DNA of 64,000 bases from Amarolinea aalborgensis. Its GTDB lineage: Bacteria > Chloroflexota > Anaerolineae > SSC4 > Amarolineaceae. This document shows, in pieces, positions 1 to 8,190 of the stretch (positions within the stretch are counted from its first letter, which is position 1; each line of letters opens with the position of its first letter). The position numbers and the translations under genes were made by a program. The DNA is taken from NCBI RefSeq assembly GCF_900491745.1, contig NZ_UETR01000003.1:186001-250000 (forward strand). The letters run 5' to 3'. The notes beneath the pieces were generated by a model. That model was given only the letters and a program-made list of their open reading frames with translations. It did not search any database and had not been told where the DNA came from.

Positions 1-2
1 TG

Positions 3-1253
3 AGTCTGTGGGTCAGCCCTGGGCTAACTGCCTCTGCGAGCGATGTCTGGGGCAAAGAGGCCGCGCAGGCGGGCGCTACGGTGCATGTGGTGGCGGCCGG
101 TGAAACGCTGAGTGCGATTGCGGCGCGTTACGGCGTCACCACGGCTGCGCTGGTTGAAGCAAACAAGCTGGACAATCCTGACCGCCTGGCAATCGGTCAG
201 CGCCTGGTGATCCCGCCGCGCGCTGGCCCTGACCAGGCCGTCAATGTGCGGCCGCGCCTGCGTTACCTGGTTCAGCCTGCAGAAACATGGGACAGCCTGG
301 CGAAGAAATTTCGCATAGCGAAGAGCCTATTGAAACAAACCAATATACCTTTGTCTAAAATGTCACTGGAGCCTGGCGGCGTAATCGAAGTTCCAGTCCT
401 GCTCGATTTCTCCGCATTGGGCGTTGATCGGTTCGACATCGCGCCAGCGCAGCCCCAGCAAGGGGACGCGGCCGCTGTTGTCGTGTCCGCCAACCGCCCG
501 CTGACGCTTGCAGTTCGTTACAGCGGGGAGGATCTGGCACCGGTGGCAGGCGGCGTGGGGCGCGTCTGGGCCTTATTCGGCATTCACCCCTTCGCTGCGC
601 CAGGCCTGAGCTGGTTGGATGTGGATATGGATGGCCTTGACCTGCCAGCTTGGCTGCGCTCGGAACCAGACGATCAGCGACTGCACCTGCGTTGGCCTGT
701 GCCGGTGCAGCCTGGCCGCTTTGAGACTCAGCATCTGGTGCTGCCTGCGGACAAAGGCGAGCTGCTCAATCCCACGCTGGTGGCGCGCGAACGAAACACG
801 TTGAACATCATCTGGTCTCAGCACGATCTAGCGCCGCAGTGGACAGGGGTTCTTACGCGGCCGCTAAGCAGCGAGTTTCAGGTTACGTCGCCGTTTGGCA
901 CGCGACGCAGCTACAACGGTGGGCCGGTGGCAAGTTTTCACGAGGGGCAGGACTTTGGTGCGCCGGCGGGCACGGTTGTCGTGGCGCCGGCGCCGGGCGT
1001 GGTGGTTTTGGCAGAAACACTCGCCGTGCGCGGCAATGCGGTCATTCTGGATCACGGCGCCGGATTACACACAGGTTACTGGCATTTGTCGCAGATCGCG
1101 GTCAAGGTGGGGCAGCACGTGAAGAGCGGTGAGAAAATTGGCGAGGTGGGCACCACAGGACTTTCCACAGGGGCTCATTTGCATTGGGAGATGCGCATCG
1201 GCATGACGCCAGTCAACCCGTTGACGTGGCTCGAGCGCGTGCTCCCTGAGTGA
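3..1253 (+). CDS. LysM-M23 peptidoglycan peptidase, 5' end outside window
   Basis: Cell-wall-binding metallopeptidase, expected outside the membrane and acting on peptidoglycan cross-links. The frame is open back to the window edge, so the true start and any signal peptide lie upstream; the GTG at 81 is only the first start codon inside. Two LysM modules come first (about 81-220 and 260-405), then a linker region without a recognised domain, then an M23 domain at about 885-1235. Zinc-site motifs are visible: HxxxD at 939-953 (FHEGQDFG) and HLH at 1176-1184. LysM plus M23 is the NlpD/EnvC-like or sporulation-type arrangement; which cell process it serves cannot be told. It converges on the next gene across a strong hairpin. 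Confidence 0.9.
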   Translation, partial: SLWVSPGLTASASDVWGKEAAQAGATVHVVAAGETLSAIAARYGVTTAALVEANKLDNPDRLAIGQRLVIPPRAGPDQAVNVRPRLRYLVQPAETWDSLAKKFRIAKSLLKQTNIPLSKMSLEPGGVIEVPVLLDFSALGVDRFDIAPAQPQQGDAAAVVVSANRPLTLAVRYSGEDLAPVAGGVGRVWALFGIHPFAAPGLSWLDVDMDGLDLPAWLRSEPDDQRLHLRWPVPVQPGRFETQHLVLPADKGELLNPTLVARERNTLNIIWSQHDLAPQWTGVLTRPLSSEFQVTSPFGTRRSYNGGPVASFHEGQDFGAPAGTVVVAPAPGVVVLAETLAVRGNAVILDHGAGLHTGYWHLSQIAVKVGQHVKSGEKIGEVGTTGLSTGAHLHWEMRIGMTPVNPLTWLERVLPE

Positions 1254-1272
1254 GATGGGTTGGCCGTGTAAA

Positions 1273-1308
1273 AACCAGAGCCAGACCGCAGAAGGTCTGG
1301 CTCTGGTT
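1273..1308. terminator. Bidirectional terminator hairpin
   Basis: Perfect 15-bp inverted repeat (1273-1287 and 1294-1308) with a 6-base loop, placed between two convergent genes. It starts AACCAGAGCC and can serve both strands. There is no long T-run, but stem strength and position support termination. Confidence 0.8.
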
Positions 1309-1330
1309 CAGTTGAAATCGGTTCGGCCGA

Positions 1331-2173
1331 TCAGCGTTTTTCCCACCAAACGTGGATTTCAGCCATACCTGTGCGCTCGAAGTATTCTACGACGATCGTG
1401 TGAGCGCCCGGATTGAGCACGACATCCCGGTAAAAACCGGTGACGGCTTGCTCGCGCCATTCATCAATCTGGTTCGCGCCGTCTACCCACAAACGCACTC
1501 CGTCGTCGCTGCGTGCATAGAAGCGGTAAGTGCCGCCGCTAAAACTGGCGCTGCGACTCCACTGCACCGAGAAATGGTCGGCCATCACGCTGGCGGGTGC
1601 AGGCGATCCAAAGCCCCAATTGAAGTTGATGGCCGCGTCGCGGCGGGTCAACACCGGCGATCCGCTCAGATCTTCGTTGTTGTAGAATTTGGCTGTCCAC
1701 GGCGCGCTGCTCGGAGGTGGGGGCGTTGGGGGTGTCGGCGGCGGTGGATTGCACGGAATGCGCAGGCGTTGTCCTACATAGATACGATTGATGTCGCCAA
1801 TCTGATTGGCTGCGCGCAGACCAAGGACTGAAACATGGAAACGATTGGCGATTTTTACCAGGGTATCGCCTCGCGCAACCACGTACGTGATCGGGCACGC
1901 TGGCGGTGTACTGCCGCCCGGAATACACAGCACCTGCCCAACATGAATTCGGTTCAGGTTGGTGATGCCATTGGCGCGCGCGAGCGTCCAGACGTCGGTA
2001 TGGTAGCGGGCAGCAATCTTGGTGAGCGTGTCACCGGCGCGCACGGTGTAGTATGTACTACAACTGGCTGCCGCTGGCGCCGGATCAGCGGGCGCAGCCA
2101 GCGCGGCAAATGGCGTGACCAGCATAAGGCCGGCCAGCATGACGATGAACAACGGTCGCAGTCGTGTCTTCAC
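1331..2173 (-). CDS. Secreted protein with two LysM modules and a PA14 domain
   Basis: Predicted secreted carbohydrate-binding protein of 280 residues. A signal peptide (about residues 1-26, ending AALA) is followed by two LysM modules (about 41-86 and 94-140; YTVRAGDTL and YVVARGDTL starts), a proline-rich hinge (about 141-156) and a C-terminal PA14-type beta-sandwich (about 157-280; YARSDDGVRLWVDG is the typical core). LysM should hold it on peptidoglycan or chitin-like glycans; PA14 folds often bind sugars. The start is GTG at 2173, preceded at 7 bases by a full AGGAGG (2181-2186). No catalytic motif is visible, so a binding or scaffold role is likely. The terminal glycan specificity is unknown. 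Confidence 0.85.
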   Translation of the reverse strand: MKTRLRPLFIVMLAGLMLVTPFAALAAPADPAPAAASCSTYYTVRAGDTLTKIAARYHTDVWTLARANGITNLNRIHVGQVLCIPGGSTPPACPITYVVARGDTLVKIANRFHVSVLGLRAANQIGDINRIYVGQRLRIPCNPPPPTPPTPPPPSSAPWTAKFYNNEDLSGSPVLTRRDAAINFNWGFGSPAPASVMADHFSVQWSRSASFSGGTYRFYARSDDGVRLWVDGANQIDEWREQAVTGFYRDVVLNPGAHTIVVEYFERTGMAEIHVWWEKR

Positions 2174-2417
2174 GGCAAACCCTCCTAACCAAAACTCGCT
2201 TGTGTCTCTTGGCGGCGTCGCCTCTTCGCCTCAACTGTTTCGGGAGCCTTGTCGTGCATTTCTGCTGAAATGACGGCCGCCAACTATTCTGCAAGCAGAC
2301 CTGGGCTTCCTTTTCTAGCCTCAGGAACAAGGCGCAAGTAGCGCCTGCTTGCCGCATAGTATGACGCCGCAGGCTGTAAAAAGTGCCGCGCCTGCGGCGG
2401 CCTTGAGGCCGCAAAGC

Positions 2418-2618
2418 CTAGACTGCTTCGATCAATTCGCTCATTTGGCGGGCGACGCCGAGCAGACTAATTCCAAGTTTCACCCAGTCGCCCGGCTGTA
2501 GGCGGCTTACGGCACTGCTCTCTGGTTCATCACGGTTCGTGGCAATCCAAGCCAATACGACGCCGAAGATGGCGCCAATGATGAGACCAAAGACGAGACG
2601 TTGTTGTCTTTTTTCCAT
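2418..2618 (-). CDS. Small single-pass membrane protein, unknown
   Basis: Sixty-six residues with one strongly hydrophobic segment (about 8-26, LVFGLIIGAIFGVVLAWIA) followed by a short polar tail that contains a PGDWVKLGISLLGVARQM stretch. AAGGAG precedes the ATG at a normal distance. It lies in a run of three small minus-strand membrane proteins downstream of the ROK kinase gene. The family is not recognised; the tail resembles those of small Chloroflexota proteins of unknown role. Confidence 0.6.
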   Translation of the reverse strand: MEKRQQRLVFGLIIGAIFGVVLAWIATNRDEPESSAVSRLQPGDWVKLGISLLGVARQMSELIEAV

Positions 2619-2657
2619 TGTGCTGTTGCTCCTTGAGTCAGAAATGAAATGGCGCGC

Positions 2658-2945
2658 CTAACGTCGCAAAGAACGCAGAAGGGCGCGTCCGGTCGTGGTC
2701 CACTGAGCGTAGAAACTATGGGCGCGAATCACCGGAGTTGCGGCTTTCTCCGCCCCGCCGTCAACCAGCGCCTGCGCCCATCGCACCTTGGCCTGTGCTT
2801 GCGGCGCAAAGGCCTGCGTTTTGCGCTTGAGCGCCAGGGTGCCGCGCACCGCAAAGAACATGATGATGAGGGGGACCAGGCACATGATGAACGACAGAAT
2901 GGAGAGAATGATGAGCGACGTATCGCGCAAAGCCTGAATCAACAT
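2658..2945 (-). CDS. Small membrane protein, unknown
   Basis: Ninety-five residues: an N-terminal hydrophobic hairpin or long helix (about 10-34) followed by a basic, Ala/Gln-rich cytoplasmic tail (KRKTQAFAPQAQAKVRWAQ) that may form a helix. A GGAG lies upstream of the ATG at 2945. It has the same orientation and size class as both neighbours, so the three may be co-expressed. No family recognised. Confidence 0.6.
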   Translation of the reverse strand: MLIQALRDTSLIILSILSFIMCLVPLIIMFFAVRGTLALKRKTQAFAPQAQAKVRWAQALVDGGAEKAATPVIRAHSFYAQWTTTGRALLRSLRR

Positions 2946-2987
2946 GACGATCTCCGTTCTAGAAAGGACGCGGTTTGGGCGTGCGCA

Positions 2988-3158
2988 TCAATGCGGATCA
3001 TTTTCTACCGTGGGGTCGGCATTCGTCCCTTGCCCGCGCGGATTGCGGGATCTGCGCTGCAGCGGTCCTGGCTCAATGATGGCGAAAATGGTCATGATGA
3101 CCAGGATGGCAATCAAGACAAAGCCGATAATTTCCCAGAAGGTCAAATAGAAAACCAT
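2988..3158 (-). CDS. Small single-pass membrane protein, unknown
   Basis: Fifty-six residues starting MVFYLTFWEIIGF; one transmembrane helix (about 3-28) and a charged tail. The frame is open further upstream, but that extension crosses an intergenic repeat and is Cys/Arg/Gly-rich; the ATG at 3158 has AGGAAA just upstream and begins directly at the membrane helix, so it is the better start. Function unknown. Confidence 0.5.
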   Translation of the reverse strand: MVFYLTFWEIIGFVLIAILVIMTIFAIIEPGPLQRRSRNPRGQGTNADPTVENDPH

Positions 3159-3234
3159 TTGTTCTTTTCCTGCGTTGTGTGCGCGCCGCCATCGGGCATG
3201 GCCGCGGTCCGTGGCCCCTGCGCAGGGCGCACAA

Positions 3235-3283
3235 CCGTGGATGAAAACAGGCAATCCACGGTGATCCGTGTTCATCCGCGGCC
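3235..3283. repeat. Intergenic hairpin of the 'ATCCACGG' repeat type
   Basis: CCGTGGAT (3235-3242) and ATCCACGG (3254-3261) form a stem with an 11-base loop; a related CGTGTTCATCCGCGG element follows. It lies just after the ROK kinase stop on the minus strand and could end that transcript. It looks like one of the dispersed short repeats seen elsewhere in the window. Confidence 0.45.
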
Positions 3284-3293
3284 TATTTTCAAC

Positions 3294-4280
3294 TCAGACG
3301 CGCGCCATAGTCTGCTTCTGACGATGGCTTTCAGCCTCAGCCAGGGCCACGGCCCCGATCAAAACCACATCGTCGCCCAGGGCGGCTGGCACGATGGATA
3401 GGCCTTCCCAATACTGCCGCGGCGCGCGGGCGCGAATCGTCTCCCAAATGACGTCGGTGAGCATCGTTCCTGCCTTCGAAACGCTGCCGCCCAGCACAAT
3501 CATGCGCGGGTTGAAAAGGTGCAGCAGGCTGGTAATGCCCACACCGAGATAGAAACCGGCGCGGCGAAACTCCGCTTGCGCAAAGGCGTCGCCGGCCTTT
3601 GCCGCATCGTGCAGTTCCTTGGCGGTGATCCGCCCTAAGTCGCCGGCCACCATGTCTGTCACCATGCTGACCGCGCCTTTGCGCAAGCCGTCAACCGCAT
3701 GCCTGGCGATGCTGGGGCCGCTGGCATACGATTCCAGGCAGCCTGTGTTCCCGCAAAGACAGCGGATGCCTTGCGCCTCGACGGTCATGTGACCCACCTC
3801 GGCGGCAAAGCCGTGACTGCCCAACAGCATCTCGCCATGCGAAATGATGCCGCCGCCAACGCCGGTGCTGACCGTGATGTAGATCATGTCGGACATGTCG
3901 CGACCCGCGCCAAAACGATTCTCGGCGAGGGCAGCCAGGTTGGCGTCATTGCCCAGGAAGGTCGGTACGCCATAAGCTCCGGCAATGATATTGCGCAAAG
4001 GCACCATCTCCCAACCGGGCAAGTTGGGTGCAAACACGATGACGCCGGGGGTCGGATCGAGCGGGCCAGGCGCTGCAAGCCCAATCGCTTTGACGACGCC
4101 GATGTCTGGTTTGGGCCACACCTGGTCAATCAAGGCTTTCATGCGGCCAATCACTGCATCCTGGCCCTCATCCGCCTTGGTGGCCGTAGCCACACGTTTA
4201 TAGATTTGTCCTGTGGCGTCGCTCAGTACTGCTCGCACTTGGGTGCCGCCTAAATCAACCCCAACCACATACGAGTGCAT
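3294..4280 (-). CDS. ROK family sugar kinase (glucokinase-like)
   Basis: Cytoplasmic ATP-dependent sugar kinase, 328 residues, normal for the family. The N-terminal phosphate-binding motif DLGGTQVRAVLSD (about 9-21), the sugar-site EVGHMTV region (about 140-147) and the ROK zinc motif CLCGNTGCLE (about 154-163) are all present. There is no N-terminal winged helix, so it is an enzyme, not a NagC-type repressor. Glucokinase is the likeliest activity (glucose to glucose-6-phosphate), but ROK members also use N-acetylmannosamine or fructose. The ATG at 4280 has GGAGGAGA about 10 bases upstream. It is monocistronic or leads the run of small membrane genes. Confidence 0.88.
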   Translation of the reverse strand: MHSYVVGVDLGGTQVRAVLSDATGQIYKRVATATKADEGQDAVIGRMKALIDQVWPKPDIGVVKAIGLAAPGPLDPTPGVIVFAPNLPGWEMVPLRNIIAGAYGVPTFLGNDANLAALAENRFGAGRDMSDMIYITVSTGVGGGIISHGEMLLGSHGFAAEVGHMTVEAQGIRCLCGNTGCLESYASGPSIARHAVDGLRKGAVSMVTDMVAGDLGRITAKELHDAAKAGDAFAQAEFRRAGFYLGVGITSLLHLFNPRMIVLGGSVSKAGTMLTDVIWETIRARAPRQYWEGLSIVPAALGDDVVLIGAVALAEAESHRQKQTMARV

Positions 4281-4417
4281 AGTTTACGACTTCTCCTCCA
4301 ACGTCTGTTGAAAAAGTTCTGACGGTTGAATTTACGTCTTAAGTATACCACAGCCTGCGCGCAGATGTGCATTTTTGACTACCAACAAACACGTGATGGG
4401 CATCGCAATTAGCTCAT

Positions 4418-4446
4418 TTGTCAACCTGACAGGGGTTTGGTAGAAT
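4418..4446 (+). promoter_or_regulatory. Sigma-70-type promoter of tRNA-Arg
   Basis: TTGTCA (4418-4423), a 17-base spacer and TAGAAT (4441-4446) end ten bases before the tRNA. It is one of the clearest promoters in the window. Confidence 0.8.
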
Positions 4447-4456
4447 CCAGACTGAC

Positions 4457-4532
4457 GCCCTCGTAGCTCAGAGGATAGAGCAGCTGTCTTCTAAACAGCG
4501 GGTCGCAGGTTCGATTCCTGCCGGGGGTACCA
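4457..4532 (+). tRNA. tRNA-Arg (anticodon UCU)
   Basis: A 76-base cloverleaf with encoded CCA (4530-4532). The anticodon stem GCTGT/ACAGC encloses the loop CTTCTAA, giving anticodon TCT, which reads AGA/AGG arginine codons. The T-arm GCAGG-TTCGATT-CCTGC is intact. The acceptor stem pairs throughout with two G-U pairs. Confidence 0.95.
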
Positions 4533-4606
4533 TCTAGCCTGCAAGCGGGCGTAAAGTGCACGTTTTTCCTCAAGTTGAAATGGAGGATCTGATCCCCACT
4601 TGCATG

Positions 4607-4660
4607 ATACCATGCGCTTTGCGCTGCACTTCTTGTGCAGTTTGGCAGGGCGCATGGTAT
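4607..4660 (+). terminator. Nested stem-loop after the tRNA
   Basis: Outer arms ATACCATGCGC (4607-4617) and GCGCATGGTAT (4650-4660) enclose an inner stem CTGCAC/GTGCAG (4624-4629, 4635-4640); TTTTGTC follows. It may end the tRNA transcript or structure the leader of the lipid kinase gene that starts 62 bases later. Confidence 0.45.
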
Positions 4661-4722
4661 TTTGTCTAGATGCGCCAGATGAGCGTTGCCCCATATCCCA
4701 CAACAGGAAAGAAGGAGATACG

Positions 4723-5622
4723 ATGGACACGATCAAGGTGATTCTCAATCCGTATGCAGGCCGCTGGCTGGCCGAGCGTTCGCGTGGCGCCATTGAGCGC
4801 GCACTGACGTCTCTGGATATTCCGTTTGTGCTGGAAGTGACGTCCAAACCAAACGCGGCCATTGAGATGGCGCGCCGGGCCAGCCACGACGGATTCCGGG
4901 TGGTCGTGGCCGCCGGCGGCGATGGCACCGTCAGCGAAGTCGTCAATGGCCTGGCGTTGGCCGCCGATGATATGGGCAAGGCAACTGCGGGCGTCCTCGG
5001 CGTGCTGCAGGTGGGATCCGCGAACGACATGGCGGAGATCGCAGGCGTGCCTAATCAGCTCATGGCGGCGTGTGAAGCAATCAAGCGCGGCCGCACGCGC
5101 CTCATTGACTTAGGCGTCGTCAACGGCCGCTATTTCGACAATAACGTCGGCGCCGGGTTCGAGGCCCAGGTCACGATTGAGAGCCGCAAGATCAAGCGCC
5201 TGCGCGGCACCTTGCTCTACCTCATCGCTGTCATTCGCGCCTTGGCGCACTATCCCTCGCCGGTCATGCGCGTGACCTGGAACGAGGGCGAGGTGACCCG
5301 TCCCTTGCTCATGGTCTCTGTCGGCAACGGACGACGTACGGGCGGCGGTTTTTTCGTCACCCCGGACGCGATCCAGGATGATGGCTTGCTCGACCTGGGC
5401 GTCGCTAATGCCCTGCCGCGCCTGCAGATTCTGAAGCTGCTGCCCAAGGTCATGCGCGGCACGCACAAGAATGACCCAGCCATCATGCTCACGCGCACCA
5501 CCCATGTCACCGTGGAATCAGACTATCCGCTGCCGGTTCACGCGGACGGCGAGGTCATCTACACAGACGCCAAACGCCTCGATATTTCCATCCAACCTGC
5601 CCGGCTGGAGCTGATTGTCTAA
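4723..5622 (+). CDS. Diacylglycerol kinase family lipid kinase (YegS/DgkB-like)
   Basis: A 299-residue lipid kinase that phosphorylates diacylglycerol or a related lipid with ATP at the inner membrane face. The nucleotide-binding GGDGTVSEVVNGL motif (about residues 65-77), the N-terminal ILNPYAGR strand and the C-terminal beta-sandwich ending HADGE are those of the DAGK catalytic family. The frame is open upstream to 4600, but GAAGGAGATACG sits right before the ATG at 4723 and the family begins here. It belongs to the soluble family and lacks membrane segments. The actual lipid substrate cannot be read from sequence. Confidence 0.87.
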   Translation: MDTIKVILNPYAGRWLAERSRGAIERALTSLDIPFVLEVTSKPNAAIEMARRASHDGFRVVVAAGGDGTVSEVVNGLALAADDMGKATAGVLGVLQVGSANDMAEIAGVPNQLMAACEAIKRGRTRLIDLGVVNGRYFDNNVGAGFEAQVTIESRKIKRLRGTLLYLIAVIRALAHYPSPVMRVTWNEGEVTRPLLMVSVGNGRRTGGGFFVTPDAIQDDGLLDLGVANALPRLQILKLLPKVMRGTHKNDPAIMLTRTTHVTVESDYPLPVHADGEVIYTDAKRLDISIQPARLELIV

Positions 5623-5711
5623 GCGCATCGCAGGACGAGAGAGCTGATCGGCTGGCGGCGCTGCGGGCCGTAACGCCCGCCTTGGCTGATACGGACATCG
5701 GGCTGGCTTTG

Positions 5712-5720
5712 TGGTATAAT
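5712..5720 (+). promoter_or_regulatory. Extended -10 promoter
   Basis: TGGTATAAT (5712-5720) is a perfect extended -10 element (TGnTATAAT), about 53 bases upstream of the next gene. No good -35 is seen, as is usual for this class. Confidence 0.55.
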
Positions 5721-5773
5721 CTGCCAGCATTGCTGGCTGGGCAGCAGAAATCGTTCCAGGAGACCGGGCCAGG

Positions 5774-6676
5774 TTGGCACAAATCAGCAGCACAGAACCG
5801 GAGATCTCTCCGATCACTTCCCGGTTGAGCGCCAGAGATGACGCGCGCATCGCTTTGATTGGCGCGCCTTTGATTTCGCTGCGGGTCAACATGAGCCCGG
5901 TGATCTGGCGAATTGGCCCAGCCTGGGTGGTCTTGGCGGCCGCGTGGCATGGCCGGCCGGCCGCCTGGAGCGGCTTCTTTCTTCTGCAGCTGGCGACGGC
6001 TGTCATCTTAGCCGATTCAATTTGGGGCGCGTTTTGGAATGTCCTGCGCCATGATCCTGGCGCGGCGCCGATGGCAGTCCCTGCGCCGCATAAACAGATG
6101 CGTTTACCGTATGCAACCCCTCACGCGCCAGCGGCGCGCTTGGCGCGTTGGCTCAGCGACGAAGCGCAGCCCGGTCATGCGCTGCAAGGTTGGCCGTTGG
6201 CGTTGATGCTGTCTGGGCTGCTGGCGCTGCCCCTGGGACGCAGCGCTTTGATTCTGACGGCGGCGGTTGTTCTGGTCAGCCTGCTGGGCCTGGCTTGGGT
6301 TCGACGGCGGCATCGTGCGCCCGCCAGTCTGCAAGCGCTCATGATGGTGACGATCCCGTGGCTGCTCGGTCAGTCGCTGGTTGGTCCCATGACGACGCTG
6401 ACCTTGCCGCTGGTTGTAGGCTTCACCGTTCTCGTGTGGGGCCTTGTGCGCAGCGCGCAGCACACACCGGTGACTTGGTTAGCCCCAGTCGGGTTGCTGC
6501 TGGTCGTTTGCACCTTAGTCGTGCAAGGAGCGCCGGTCGCCGCTGGCCTAACCGGCATGGCAGCTTCGATTCCATTTTGGTTTGGCTTGGGCCGCCCAGG
6601 CGCGCTGCGGCCGGCCGATTGGGCGCAAATCCATCCCTGGTTGCTGATCACCCTGGCAGTGGCGGCCGCCGGGTAG
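5774..6676 (+). CDS. Polytopic membrane protein, unknown
   Basis: Three hundred residues with about seven or eight hydrophobic segments, starting after a charged N-terminal region of about 40 residues and a short loop with PAPHKQMRLPY. TTG at 5774 is the apparent start, with CCAGGAGA 10-13 bases upstream. It has no prenyltransferase, transporter or kinase motif that I can recognise. It lies between a lipid kinase and an HD hydrolase on the same strand, which weakly suggests a membrane-lipid or envelope role. Confidence 0.65.
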   Translation: MAQISSTEPEISPITSRLSARDDARIALIGAPLISLRVNMSPVIWRIGPAWVVLAAAWHGRPAAWSGFFLLQLATAVILADSIWGAFWNVLRHDPGAAPMAVPAPHKQMRLPYATPHAPAARLARWLSDEAQPGHALQGWPLALMLSGLLALPLGRSALILTAAVVLVSLLGLAWVRRRHRAPASLQALMMVTIPWLLGQSLVGPMTTLTLPLVVGFTVLVWGLVRSAQHTPVTWLAPVGLLLVVCTLVVQGAPVAAGLTGMAASIPFWFGLGRPGALRPADWAQIHPWLLITLAVAAAG

Positions 6677-6720
6677 TGAGTGCTAGAGGCTGAAACAAGG
6701 AACGTTTGATAGGACAGGCC

Positions 6721-7380
6721 ATGGTGACGATTGAACAGGTAAGGCAGGACCCCGAAGTCGCGGCGTTTATTGACCGGGCGAATGAGAGCCTCAAAGCCCT
6801 GGGTTATACCGAACACGGCCCCCGTCACGCGGGCCGCGTGGGCAAAGAAGCAGCGCGGGTGCTGGCCGAACTGGACTTCAGCGTGCGCGATGTTGAGTTG
6901 GCCGAGATTGCTGGTTATCTACACGACACCGGCAACTTGATCCATCGTGATTACCACGCACTTTCTGGCGCGCAAATCGCCTGGCAAATACTGCGGCGAC
7001 TGGGAATGCCGCCAGACGAAGTGGCCCTGGTGATGGGCGCGATCGGCAATCACGAAGAAGAGCGTGGTATCCCAACCAACCCGATTGCCGCGGCGGTCAT
7101 CATTGCGGACAAGGCCGATGTGCACCGCAGCCGCGTGCAAAATCCAGATCGGGCCAGCTTTGACATTCATGATCGCGTGAACTTTGCAGCCACGCGTTCG
7201 ACTGTCTTGGTGGACCCGGAGCAGCGCACGATCACCCTGGCCTTGAACATTGACACCAGCGTCGCGACGGTCATGGAGTATTTCGAGATTTTCCTGAGCC
7301 GGATGGTCATGATGCGCAAGGCCGCGGCGCTGCTGCACTGCCAGTTTCACCTGGTAATGAATGACACCGAACTATCTTGA
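6721..7380 (+). CDS. HD domain phosphohydrolase
   Basis: Metal-dependent HD-superfamily hydrolase of 219 residues. The conserved histidine in GPRHAGRV (about 34-40), the HD pair in GYLHDTGNLIHRDYH (about 70-84) and the distal aspartate in ADKADVHRSR are in family order. Substrates in the family are nucleotides or cyclic nucleotides; none can be assigned here. A TTG at 6706 in the same frame also has a possible ribosome site (AAGGA), so a five-residue-longer form is possible; the ATG at 6721 with AGGAC upstream is preferred. Its stop overlaps the next reading frame. Confidence 0.75.
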   Translation: MVTIEQVRQDPEVAAFIDRANESLKALGYTEHGPRHAGRVGKEAARVLAELDFSVRDVELAEIAGYLHDTGNLIHRDYHALSGAQIAWQILRRLGMPPDEVALVMGAIGNHEEERGIPTNPIAAAVIIADKADVHRSRVQNPDRASFDIHDRVNFAATRSTVLVDPEQRTITLALNIDTSVATVMEYFEIFLSRMVMMRKAAALLHCQFHLVMNDTELS

Positions 7381-7391
7381 TGAGGCAACCG

Positions 7392-8153
7392 ATGCGAATT
7401 GTCCGTTATGAACATCAGACCAGCCGCGGCTACGGTCTCGTCGAAGGCGACATGATTCGCCCGCTGGCTGGGCCTCCGTTCGACGGCGTACGCATGAGTC
7501 GCGGCGCGGCCGTGCCGCTGGCAGACGCGCGACTGCTGGCGCCGTGCGAGCCGAGTAAGATCGTGTGTATCGGCCGCAACTACGCGGCGCATGCCGCCGA
7601 GCACCACGCGCCTGTGCCTACGGAGCCGCTGATTTTTCTCAAACCGCCCAGCGCGCTCCTGGCCCCAGGCGAGGCCATCGAACTAACGCCGTTATCGGCG
7701 CAGATTGAGCATGAAGGGGAACTGGTTGTGGTGATTGGCCGCCGCTGCCGGCATGTGCCGGTGGAGCAAGCGTTCGATGTGATTTTTGGCTACACCTGCG
7801 GCAACGACGTCACTGCACGTGACTTGCAGCGCAAGGACGGTCAATGGGCGCGCGCCAAGGGTTTCGACACCTTCTGCCCGCTTGGTCCCTGGATTGAAAC
7901 CGATCTCGACCCGATGCACGCCGCGGTGACATGCCTGGTCAATGACGTTGTACGCCAGCAGGGAACGACCGCCGACCTGATCTTTTCGGTCGCCCAACTC
8001 ATCGCCTACGTCACGCAGGTCATGACCCTGGAGCTAGGCGACATCATGATGACCGGAACCCCCGCCGGAGTCGGGCCGTTACAGGCGGGAGATCACGTGG
8101 TGGTGCGGATCAGCGGCATTGGCGAACTGCGCAACCCCGTCGTTTCGTCTTGA
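7392..8153 (+). CDS. Fumarylacetoacetate hydrolase family enzyme
   Basis: FAH-fold metal-dependent C-C hydrolase or decarboxylase, about 253 residues, of the kind seen in aromatic-acid and 2-oxoacid breakdown. The signature parts are all visible: CIGRNYAAHAAEH, the metal-binding EHEGELVVVIGRR, GNDVTARDLQRKDGQW and KGFDTFCPLGPW. Starts are possible at TTG 7377, ATG 7380 and ATG 7392; the last gives the family-typical MRIVRYEH and has GAGG upstream. It is almost fused to the HD gene, so the two are probably co-transcribed. The physiological substrate is unknown (acylpyruvate or oxaloacetate are family options). Confidence 0.85.
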   Translation: MRIVRYEHQTSRGYGLVEGDMIRPLAGPPFDGVRMSRGAAVPLADARLLAPCEPSKIVCIGRNYAAHAAEHHAPVPTEPLIFLKPPSALLAPGEAIELTPLSAQIEHEGELVVVIGRRCRHVPVEQAFDVIFGYTCGNDVTARDLQRKDGQWARAKGFDTFCPLGPWIETDLDPMHAAVTCLVNDVVRQQGTTADLIFSVAQLIAYVTQVMTLELGDIMMTGTPAGVGPLQAGDHVVVRISGIGELRNPVVSS

Positions 8154-8190
8154 GATAGAACTCACACTTTTTTCAAGGAGAGTCGTTCTT

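Noticed and set aside
5774..6676. UbiA-type prenyltransferase for the unknown membrane protein
   Set aside because: No NDxxDxxxD or DxxxD motif pair is present.
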